Shown here: in pieces, positions 15,101 to 27,100 of the stretch
Position numbering within the stretch: position 1 is the stretch's first letter
Layout of the letters: each line of letters starts with the position of its first letter
NCBI GenBank assembly: GCA_947462335.1
Contig: OX381707.1
Span: forward strand, 21,144,404 to 21,208,403
Reading direction: 5' to 3'
Origin: Harmothoe impar
Taxonomy: Eukaryota > Annelida > Polychaeta > Phyllodocida > Polynoidae
DNA length: 64,000 bases
Program-made: the position numbers and the translations under genes
Notes under the pieces: generated by a model
The model's database searches: none
What the model saw: only the letters and a program-made list of their open reading frames with translations
What the model was told of the DNA's origin: nothing

Positions 15101-18100
15101 GTATGGTAACATGGGTACCCCTACTACTGTGTACTACCCCCCCCCCCCCTTTTCAACAGACATTGTTTTTCACACATGCTTGAGCTACCACACGTGTACA
15201 CCCGGGGCAGGGGGGGGGCACTCCCTCAGCATTGATTTCTATATGTGAACACAATTCCAATGTCCCTTGAATAGGGGTACTTTTTTGCCAATTCTGAATG
15301 AAAGAGGTGCATTTTAAGGTATTGCCGCCAAAAGGGGGATGGTTTGGTGCACTTTTGTTCTGCTATAAGGGATCCAAATTCAGGGTGATACATTCACACA
15401 GTATCCATAAATGTGAGAATGCCCCCGTCCCTTGGAGTCACAGTGGGAGGAGGTAATTATCTGAACCTGACTGGTCCTTGCTGTGGCTCTCTGTCAAGTG
15501 GCAATCAAGTCTCAAGGCTGGGTGCTGCAGCTCACTCATGAGGGTAGTGGGGGAGGGGTATTTAGGGCAGACTACTTTCCTGCAGGTGAACAGGGTCAAT
15601 ACAAAAAGTTATTAGTATAGTGTGCGGGTTCCTCTTTGTTCTATTGTATCAACCTTGCCAAATAATATAATACTCCATGCCACATGTCTGGCCATGTCCC
15701 ATTTTTAATTATCGCTACTATCAAATGTAGGAATGCAGCACTGCATTTTTATAAGTAGGAGTAATACATTAGTAGGGGTATTGACACACAGGGGAGTATG
15801 GAGCATTCTCGCCCTGAGCTCACTGCCTTCCAGCCCCAATATGGACAATTCATTACAACAGATAGAATACCAGAGCCCCGGTGTGCAGCCAGGTGAGCAG
15901 CCAATGTCAGTCACCTTATCCCCAGGTGTGTCCTGAACCTGAGTTGGGGTAGTAAGGCCAGGCTGGCACACACAGTACAATAGTACTACTCTACTCTAAT
16001 ATTTATACACAAATGAATCAGTGTTTTATCTCCCCCATACAAAAAGTAGCACATAATGGTTGTGGCATGACATTGCAGTCACCACTGCCGACGCACCACG
16101 TGGTCATATATTTTCCCTACCCCACAATACTATGTATGGGGAACCTTCAAGTATGTAAACAATAAATGATTTTGGGAAAAAGTGACAAAGTTATTATTCA
16201 GTTTTAAAAGTTCAGTAAATATAAATTTACATAAATTGTAAACAGAGAGCGGCAGAACGGTCTATATAGTTTACAAGGCTGGGATGTGTATTGTGATACC
16301 CAGAGCGTGTGTTCTGAGCAGGACATTGAGAAAAACAGAGCTACAGGGCTCCACTGACATTTATATAACAGGCTGAAAAAGAAATCTCCTGGCACAAACA
16401 CATTATACATAGTATACACCTAGGTTTTTTTAAATGTGAAATGTGGTTGGTCTGAGTAATATGAAAAAAGTGCAATGTCAAATTCAACTTACTGTTCGCT
16501 GTGGCAGCATTGGGGCTCACACCTGATGCACTGGCTCCAGCACCTGAGGCACCAAACGGAGGTGTAGCCGGAGGTGTAGCCGGGAGCACAGGGGCTTCTC
16601 CCCCTGTAGGGGGGAGGACTCCTCCGTCAACGCCGTCCACGCCGGCATTCTCCTCTGCCACCTCCTCGTCAAAGATATCATACCCCTGCATATCTATGTG
16701 TAATGCTGTAGTGTGTACGCGACAACAGGCAAAGCTCACTGACGACTATGTGGGCCGCACACCCCCTCTTATATACTGTGAACCATGGGACCCAAGATGT
16801 GCAGAACTGGAAAAATGGTATATTGCGCATACACGTCATCTGCGCAAAGGCCTACTTTGTGTGTTTCACGCATGACGTATGCAGGTGAAGGCGGGAAAAT
16901 TATGTAGGCCTATAATATTATATAATAGTGACACGCGTCATTGAGTGCATTCAGTATGTAGGGATACGACAAGAAGACGCATTAAACCCGCAGGTCTTAC
17001 TACACGTCCAGTATATAAGGGCACTGGGCCTTTAAACACTTGACAGGTGATTGCTTTGTGACGAGAATATATAGATACAGTGGTGACACATGTAGATTTC
17101 AAATAGGGAGAGTTCTGTTAGTACATTTGTACCTGTGACACCTGACGTATATAGGAGTGCAGGACGAGTGAATAGTACCTAGTAAACACTTGAGATCTGA
17201 TTCAATTATTTAGTATGGCACCCCTATACAGGTGTAATAGTGAGAGTTGTCTGGTTGACACCGGAAAGGTCCATTAGTGCAGCCACTTGTACGGACAAAA
17301 CTATGAACTATCACAATGCAGATTGTCTATATTAAGAATAGAATTTAGATATACATGGTATGAAAAAGGACAATATATCGGCTGTAATGCACAATCTATA
17401 TTTGTAAAACATAGATCTGTACACACTCCTTTCCTAGTAGTTGGGAAATCAACAAACTGAGTTACTGAAAAAATATTTTCAATTTGTTCAATTATTTTAG
17501 CGTACATTTGTTCAAAAGCATTCATATTAAAATCTCCAATTAGCATGGTCCTTACTTCCTCACTTCTATACTTTGTTAAATCTCTAATAAATGATAGAAA
17601 TCCAGGAAGGGAAGTATTGGGTTGACGATATAAACATATGATATTATACTGAAAACCTCTATGAATACACTTGATTGCTATACACTGAACAACATCACTT
17701 TGAAATGTATCTGTTGACAATATCACGACAGTGGGTTTATGATATAAGATTATTCCATTATAAGGCCTACTACTAGAACATTCTCCAGAAACCATAATAG
17801 ATTTAAACCCCTCTAACTGAAATAGGTGTTCTTCTTCTTTCTTTAGACAAGTCTCACTAACAAATACTATTTGTGAATCCATGATATGTCTATCTGATTG
17901 TAGGTGTTTAAGTGTATTATATAATGAATTTGCATTGATAGACAATATGTTGAAAATGAGGTCAGATTTATAAGATGGCGTATAACATAATTCGAGTTGT
18001 CTATCTACCCTCAATCTTTCCATTTCCTTTGCAGATCTTGCATCTCGTTTAATGTCTTTTGGTCTAAAATTAAGGAAATATAAATCTTCTAATTTAGTAA

Positions 18101-21100
18101 CTCTACTACAGCCCACATAATACATTTGAGCTTTTATATTTCCAGTCAAATCTAGCACTATCCCTAATAACGTATCACCTTGACTTTTGAATATAGTTTT
18201 ACCGGATGCTGGCCTAATAGGAAATTGAGATCTTAATACATCAACATTCTTTTCTTTCATCCAAAAATTACGTGTTTCTGCAAAGATGGGAATCCACGAG
18301 TCTTCTATATCTGCCGTACGGAGTTGCATATACTGCACTTTCCTTTTTACCCCACATTCAGGGTGTTCACATTGAACCCATAATACTGCTGGTTTCTTAT
18401 ACCCATTTTCATATTGTATCTTTCTCAAATAGCAACCTGTGCCGTTTACTAGACCATCCTTAATATGAAGATTTAAAGTAAGTTCATAATACATATTGAT
18501 GCCCAGTTCCAAATGTGTAACCAGATTACCAGTTGACCCTATATCTGGAGATATGGCATTTTTTATTATCTCAATTTTAACAGGATCTTTGACGCCAATG
18601 ATTGTATCATTGGAATCAACTATTGTTTTTTCTGTCACACATCTCCTATAAATAGTAGAATTATGTGCATTCACTTTGGCATTCAGGGAGAAAATATGAG
18701 GTAAAGTACGTATCCTGGCATCATCTTTCCGTGTTATTCTAGTTATTAAAGTTGCCTTGTCTTTCTCAGTGATTTGTCCTACCCTCATTCTGTTTAATAA
18801 TTGGGCAAATTTTTGGTCACCTTTTTGTCGTACAATTTCAAATAATTCAAAGCATTCAAATTCAAGTCTCCAAGTATTATCAGGCAATAAAACATTTGGA
18901 TCTTTTGCTTTTGGATCCTTGTTATCAAACACAAACCCATCTTTCACTGGAGCAAGTTGATACAAATCCCCAAATGTTATGATATGAATACCACCAAATG
19001 TTAATTTGCTATCCATGATTTCTTGTAGCCTTTTGTCTATGAAATTAAATAATTTGCGACCAACCATTGATATTTCATCCAAAAGAATGACTTTGAGATT
19101 CCTATAAAGTGTTCTATACGTATTTCTTTTGTCATCTGATAATCCAATGTAATCAAAACTGTTACCCGCTATGCCTAATGCAGAGTGAATGGTGGAACCA
19201 TTTATTAAGAATGCAGCTTTTCCTGTAGGTGCTATGCATAACACGGTTAATTCATCAGGTTCATATTCCTCTGATAAATTGTATAATCTTAAAAGACTAT
19301 GACATAATGTTTTTAGTACAACTGATTTTCCCACTCCTGCACCACCAGAAATGTAACATCTCAATGGTTTGTTGACACATATTATTTGAGTCATGATGTG
19401 ATTATATATTTCACGTTGTCCTGTGTTTAATCCACTGATTGAATCGAGAAGCTGTTGTAGTGGCCACATATGTTCAATAATAGTCGGTAATACAATTTCT
19501 GAAACTGTGCCATCTTCTTTATTCTGATTAAATTCTACTGGAGCTATATTAGATGGTGGTTGATAGAATCCATCTCTATTGACATCTTTTGAACCCTCTT
19601 GCTCTGCTTCATTGTCAGCTTGTAATATATTTGCCCCCAATTCATCTAAGACATTTTCCATCCTAACATTTTCATTCTGGAAATTACTTATGTTTTGAAC
19701 AATTTCACCCAGTGCATAATGGTCAAAATATGCTGCTTTGTCTGCGATTTTTTTCTGCTCTCCATCACTTAGACGGAGAAAACATGCTCTATAATCTACC
19801 TCTTCTTCCCCATCATCTTCCACACGCCATGGTTTATATAGCACAAGGAGTGTCCTGTAATAGTCTTGAGTTTGTGTTTCAGGATTGTACATGTTGAAAG
19901 TAAGTATAGCTCTCTTGGCCCGTTTTCTATAAAAGTGGTCGTCCTCGATGGCTACAATATTAGGATTTTTCCTTAAATTGTCCAAATTACGGTTCCCTAT
20001 TTTCTCAACAGTAATACGACTTATATAATCTGCAAAAGAATACTCTTCTAGTGCCTGTGGCCTATTCATATACTTTGTTTGGTTATCTTCCATGTATACA
20101 TCAACAGAATCACAATCCAATTCTAATAAATCTGCTTGTTTCTTCAGAATTCTCATTCTATCTCTTGGACGTTTAGTGTTGACAAACCTTACTTCTCGAG
20201 ACTTCTTAGCAATAGGCATTCCCAGTAGAATGTAGCAGGCTTCTTGAGCACTAACTTCAGTACTATATGTAAATGCTTTAGCAATTTGCTTCAACTGATC
20301 CTTTATGGGGGTGTCGGCAGACTTAGATTCAGTTAATATATCACTCAGCAGTAAACTAAGCCCTCTATCTTGTTTGTTTATATAATTCACAATATACATA
20401 GCCACAGCATATGGATTTAAAATCATTTGAATATCATGATTTGCTTGCCATACATGTAATAGTTTTTTCATGTACTGATTTATTCTGACTTCTGTCGTCT
20501 TTCTTTTCAGGAATAATTTGGAATCTAACAACTGAGATCTGATGATATCTAAATATTGTTCATACGTAATATCAAAGTTAGTCAGCATGTCGTCAATGGA
20601 ACCCTGTTGACATTCTTCTGTATCTAGATATTTCTTTATATCTATATAAAGGTCTCGATAATTCATAATCAAATCTTGCTCGTTGTTTATATCCATGGGT
20701 TCTAATATTATGGTCTCTTTCATCGGTGGTATGGGAAAACCAAATCTACAAATCTTTTTGTTATCTTTCTTACAAGTCTTAGAGTGTTTATGCACTTGAT
20801 AGTTCAGGAAGGGTTTCTGATCTTCTGGTACATCTAATGAACATGAAATTTTGTCATTTACAAATTCAATTATTTTAGGATAATCTTCAGGATTATCTGG
20901 CTTTGGGGCATCTTTAATCCACACCAAAAGGTGAGAATGAGCTGAACCACGATGCTGAAACTCGATCCTATAGAACCACTCTACGACTCTACCTAATATC
21001 TCTTCTTTACCACAAAGTACCGTCCTCAAGAAAACTTCTAATCTATGATTGAAATACCGAGAACATGTAACAGGATCAGATTGTATTAGTCTACACTTCT

Positions 21101-24100
21101 CATTCCAAGACATATTCTCAAGCTCAAGGTCAGTATACTCTTTGCTGTCTTGCAACTTACCCAATGTTCTTAACAAATCAAACCATTTAAAGTCTGCAGC
21201 ACTTAATGACATAAAGAATGTAGGAATTCCTAATTGCCGTATCATGGACAAGAGCTGCTTTTTCACATTCTGGAGATACATGGGAGAATTCCTCAACTTG
21301 GTATAATAGAAGAATGCTTTGTTGAATTTGCTCATTTCCAACCTATTTTGCATATCAGAAATGTGACCTGCTGTATAAGGATTGTGTTTGTTCTGTGTTC
21401 TAATAACAAAACTACAAGCATTTTTAGAATAATTTATTTGATATTTTCTATATTTAAATAATAAATTTGAAATGGACTGGGCAAACCTTCTATTTTTGTT
21501 TCTCAATTCAAATTTACAAATATCAACATATCTTATATATGGAAAATCACTATATGGATTATCGCCCCCATATAAAGATGGATATGAAAGATATTCTGCA
21601 TTTGGATCACTTAACAGGTGTAATGGCCTACTGTTCTCACCAGGAGCTATTTCTAACATGAAATCCGTTATAGGACCCTCAATCATTGTTTCCATTTCAA
21701 TTTCCCGAGCAGGTTGGACCTCACAGAAACTATCATTTAATTCATCATTGTGTTCATCAATATCAGATATTTCTTTGTCTTCGTTATTTGGTTGTACTGA
21801 TGTATTATCATTAATAAATGGACCACCTCTATCTGCATCTACCTCATTCTCATTACTACTGTCATCAGACATAACTAATATATTTCTATCTAATCTGTTG
21901 TCCTTCCTTAAATCATTTATTGTTTTTTCTAACCATTTCGTATCGATGATAACCTCTTCATTTTGATATAAATGACTATTCTTGTTTAACCATTGTAAAG
22001 CTTCCAAAACGACAAGTGGTCTTACATTTCTTTTGGAATATACAGATTTATACACCATTTTTCTTTTCAAACTAATAGGCACTAAACCGGCTTCATTTAT
22101 ATATCTGGGTAGTTGTGCTATTGTGGGAGCAATATTAATTGGAACATTTATAACAGAGCCTTTAAGGGCAAATTGTTTACCTTTAGGTAATTCTCTTATT
22201 CTCATGAATGGAATTCTAAGAGCTATTAGTTTTTCTTCTTCAGGATGTAGTCGTAGTATTATTGGTATTTCAGGCATGATAAATCCCTTCTGTGGGCATA
22301 TACGTGGCAGAGTACCTTTATACATATTTCTTTGACAAGTATTACATAAATATGCAGTTTGATTAGGGTTTACATTAACACCAGCTACATCATACAATTT
22401 CTTAGTAAGTGTTTCATTAACCTTATGTACTTGTGTAAAGAACCATATTTGAGAACAAAGTTCACATACATAATTTGGCCCTTCAAGTCCAAATTTCCTA
22501 AACATTGCTACATCATCTACTTTCTTTGATTTAGATTGAAATTTGCTAATTAATTCATTCAATAAATCATTACAATCTTCTTCATTATCGAGATCTATAG
22601 ATTGATTCAATTCTTCAAGCTCAATGTCTATGTCTTCCACAACAGGAAGGATAGGATTTTTATCAGAAATAGAAGGCAAGCTATTATAAAATTCACACTT
22701 ATCAGGTAACTGATTACTTTTTAAAATATGGGAGTCACACGTCCTACACACTTCTTTACCCCCATTGGATATAATATTTTGTTTTGTAAGTATATTAGCC
22801 CGACAATGTACTTCTTTTGATAGGAATTTCATAAATGATGGCTTATACCTATTTAAACATATAACACATAATGTTTTGTCATCCTTAATAATTAATTTTT
22901 TTATCAGGAAATTACATTTATCTGGTAGTCTAGATTTATTATTGATATTATTTCTACAAGTATGGCATACAAGTGGACCTTCTGGAACACCTAATTCATA
23001 TCCAAGAATCTCATTGCATTTATTAAGTACTTCTTGAGTAAGTGGTTTAAGTGAGGTTTTACAAAGAGCTTTAAGACATATGGCGCATTTCAAATCTTTC
23101 ACCAGTTTAGGACAAGTTTTAGTGGTTTCATGGTAATGTTTAATGGAATTGTCTTTTTCTTTGGCATCAGAAATCAAGTTTGTAATACTATCTACATTTG
23201 AGGGAGTTTTAACATTTGTCGAGGTCGATTCAATTTTCATTTTCTTGGTAATAGAAGAAGTATCACTTTTGTTGTGTTCACTTCCTGACCCTTTACGCTT
23301 ATAGACACTTTCTTTGTTATGTGATTTCTTCCCAGAATGCAATTCAGTTATTTCCTTAATATTCTGTGCAGTCAACGGTACTTTGTTATCTGTTTTGGAT
23401 ACTTTGAAATCTCTATTCACTTGATCTATTTCTGGCCAATCCTCATTATATGAATTTTGTTCCAGCAAACTACCGGATCTTCTTACAATGAGGGGTACTG
23501 TAGCATGTACATCAATTGTGTCCAATTTAGCAAATATGGACCTACAACTTCTTTCTACGCCCATTGGTCTTATTCTAACTGACGTTACTTCATATTGCAC
23601 TAATTGATTCGGAACATAATATAAGGAATGTATGTGTTTAGTTAATTCTATAAAATCATTGAATTGCATCAATGCACCAGAACCATAATCATTCTCATTT
23701 CTTGGCATGCCTCTCATGTTCCTACAATGTGAATCAAAAATGTAATATGAATTATTCTCCTTGCAAATTCCAATAGTGGCATTTGCACTAGTAAAGTATA
23801 ACTTACTTGCTCTCTCAAATCCCATTGTAAGGGACCTTGCTATGTCATGCACATCATTATCTATGAAACTTATGACATGCCCCATGAGTTTGTGTTGAAA
23901 AGACATATTATTCACAATAAGATTTTGCGGAATTTGATTAGTCATAATGTGTTCCTTATCTAAATGTGTGGCAATATCGGTATGTAACTGTGCACCATAG
24001 TCCAGAATAGTGTCAAGATTATGTCTGGTAAGTTTCTGATTTGTCAGTTTCCGGGCGTAAATGTGATATGCTACACAGTTTGACAAACATTGTTTTCCTC

Positions 24101-27100
24101 GTATCTCTTCAGGATACTTACGATTGTATTCGTCCCAATGAGCATGCATAATACGGGATAGTTTTCCACCTTTCAAGTTTTGGTTCATATCAGAATTAAC
24201 ATTTATTTCAGAAGAAATATCAGATAAAATGTTGATAGGAATTTTTAATTGATTTTTACGAGTGGATTTTGTCTTCAATAAACTGTGTGCCTTTGACCCT
24301 TGCTGAATGGTTGTTTTACGTGTACATGGGAATTTAATACTAGGGTGTATTACCTGATCAGATATATGATGAATATTTGAATGTAATGAACCATGGTCAA
24401 TGTTTTTTACTGGTATAGATTGCTTATCAATATGAATTTTAGAATGGTCAACTTTGGTATGGCGTTTGATTGAGATGTCCTGAATAACTGGTGAGTCAAT
24501 TGATACATTGTGATAACTATTGTCATGGCAATTAAGAACGGTGGGAAAGGTTGGTGAATGGTTATTTATTTTCTGAGAATTTTTTGTCCCTTCTAATCTT
24601 GATTTCTTTCTGCCCTGATCTATAACGTGATTCAAATCATTGGGTTTCCTTTTCTTATCGTATTTGTCCGCACAAGTTGTATTTAAAGAAACATTGGTGC
24701 GAGCAGATGTTGGAATGGTTATTTCCACTTTTTTTATTTTTTTTATTTGCATGTCTACTTTGGTTGCTTGGGAAGAAGCATTGGACTGGGAAGTATTGGA
24801 CTGGGAAGTATTTGAGGAAATACTGCTGGAAGATTTTGGATTAATTGTTTTTTTCTTTTTATTATGTACAAAGGTGAATGAGTCAGTTGGTGGGGTAGGT
24901 ATACTAGATACATTAGATGTATCGTTCTGTGACCATGGTACATTATCTCCCATAGAAATGAGTGGAACAGTCTCATTTGCCACAATGGTATGTGTCATGC
25001 CAACCACCCTACTGTTATATGAGGCACTGATATATTGGATTTTGTCAAATATCACTGTTGCTATCTCATACTCTTCGTCTTTGAACCTATTAGAATTCAA
25101 TCGATATACATGATCAACTAAGTCGTGCAAAGAATCACACTGTACTAATACAGCTGTACCATATTGAGCTCTCATTCCATTGTTATTCCTTGTATGAGGA
25201 TCAAATACAAAATACTTGTCATTTTGTAATACCAGTCCTATAGCTGTGTTTCTACAATTGAATAACAGCATGTTCGATCGACAAAATGCATTTTCTAGGG
25301 CATTTCGTAGTCTGATCAAATTGTTACTTAAAAGACAATTCATGGACCCATTGAATCGTATATAGTATTTGTTTTCTTCTAACATCACCTCCCTCGGTAT
25401 TTCAGTGAACATGAGGTGACTCTTTTGTACAACATTTCTAATGTCTCTGTACAGCATATCACCACAGCCTAAGATGTTGTCTAACATACTGGTATTCATT
25501 GATTCAAGGTTATGCTGTGTAGCATAAATCAAGAACATAGTACTATTTGCCACACATTGAGATCCCCTAAACATAGGATGATATCGGGAATCACCTTGGT
25601 CATGAGACGCTTTAATGATGTGAATGCCTTTGGACATTGTGATTGGTGGAGTGACTTAATCAATTGTGTTTGCTATATTTGATTTGCGGTTTGAGTATTG
25701 TATTTTCGATTTGCGGTTTGAGTATTGTATTTTCGATTTGCGGATTGTGTTCAACTGACAACGTAGTACAAGACAGTATTGTCAAAATGAACACTAATGC
25801 GGTGTGTATCTGTATACCAAATGAAACAATTCACAACATGTGTAAATGTAATTCTAGGTATATGTGTTCAGACACTAAGCCGGTATGAAATACCAACTGG
25901 CCCAGAAACAGGTAAGGCTGGTTTATATACGGCATGGGAGAGTGTAAGGGTCGGCAGGGGACTGGGTGGGTGCCTGGATAACCCTAAGCAGCACCCACCA
26001 GACCACCACCACATACCTGAGTGGTAGTGCTTGGCGCCTCCTGCACGGCCTAAGCAGTAGCGGCCAGACCACCACCACATACCTGGGTGGTAGTGCTTGG
26101 CGCCTCCTGCACGGACTAAGCAGTAGCGGCCAGACCACCACCACATACCTAGTTTAGGGTGCTGGGAGCCTACTACACGCACGGTGGGCCGGGGGGGGGG
26201 CCACATGCTAAACATTCTATAATAACAATGTGCGTACACTAAGTAGGGGGAAAGGAGTACTTTTTGGGCACCACAGACGGGCCTGTCCATTTTAGGTGGT
26301 CATCCCGCCTAAAGGGATGTGTTTTGGTGGAATTATATCCCGCTGAAAGGGGGGCATATATACTTTGATGTACGAACATAGTATGCAAAAAAGTTAGAGT
26401 GGCCCCCCTAGTAGTGGCACTGCCGCCTTTGTAGGGAGGACTGAGTAGCGGCCACCGCACGACCACTCACCTGGACGGTGGTGCTGGGAGCCTACTACAC
26501 GCACGGTGTGCCCGGGGGGGGGGGCACATGCTAAACATTATATAATAACAATGTGCGTACACTAAGTAGGGGGAAAGGATTACTTTTTGGGCACCACAGG
26601 CGGGCCTGTCCATTTTAGGTGGTCAACCCGCCTAAAGGGATGTGTTTTGGTGGAATTATATCCCGCTGAAAGGGGGGCATATATACTTTGATGTATGCAC
26701 ATAGTATGCAAAAAAGTTAGAGTGGCCCCCCTGGTAGTGGCCAGAGCACCACCACACAGCAATAGAGAGACGGCGGGAAGCCGACGGAATGAGACAGTGT
26801 GCAGAAGGAGTGTTACAAACAAGGCGGGCAGAAGGCGCATTGAGTGCCATTGAGACAGCGGATCAGAGGGCCGCATGCAGACAGGGTGTGATAACCCCGG
26901 CGGGCAGTGCTAGGAAGTACTTAATGGGCAATTAACTGTCGGCGCCTGCAATGGCATTATGGGATAGAATAGGCCACTTGCAGGTAAGGGTGAATGCGCG
27001 CTGACGCAGTGCTCGACGCAGCGCACGGAGTAAAAAGCACACCTCTGCGGATTGCAGTGGTGAAGGGTGGGAGTCTATAGAGCCTGTGTATATAGGGTGC

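Larger units (their letters stand above)
12400..26760 (-). mobile_element. Helentron (Helitron2) insertion region, boundaries uncertain
   Basis: The Rep/helicase/endonuclease ORF, the co-oriented six-exon gene, a leader of direct repeats (25681-26756) and the 12-bp array (12400-12806) form one minus-strand block inside a TRPM intron. Helentrons have short asymmetric ends and no long target duplication, so exact ends cannot be fixed by eye. Whether the six-exon gene is truly inside the element is inference. Confidence 0.5.

Noticed and set aside
16341..16739. Longer N-terminus of the six-exon gene from 16739
   Set aside because: That codon is GTG, and the TATA box places the transcript start only a few bases above it; the ATG at 16691 is preferred.
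16501..16875. Plus-strand 124-codon Ala/Pro/Gly-rich frame
   Set aside because: It is the complement of exon 1 of the minus-strand gene; the minus frame has TATA, ATG, donor and phase support.
24640..25113. Plus-strand 157-codon frame inside the Helentron ORF
   Set aside because: Shadow of the low-complexity linker of the minus-strand protein.
25868..26290. Trp/Val-rich 140-codon frame
   Set aside because: Arises from the 65-bp direct repeats of the Helentron leader.
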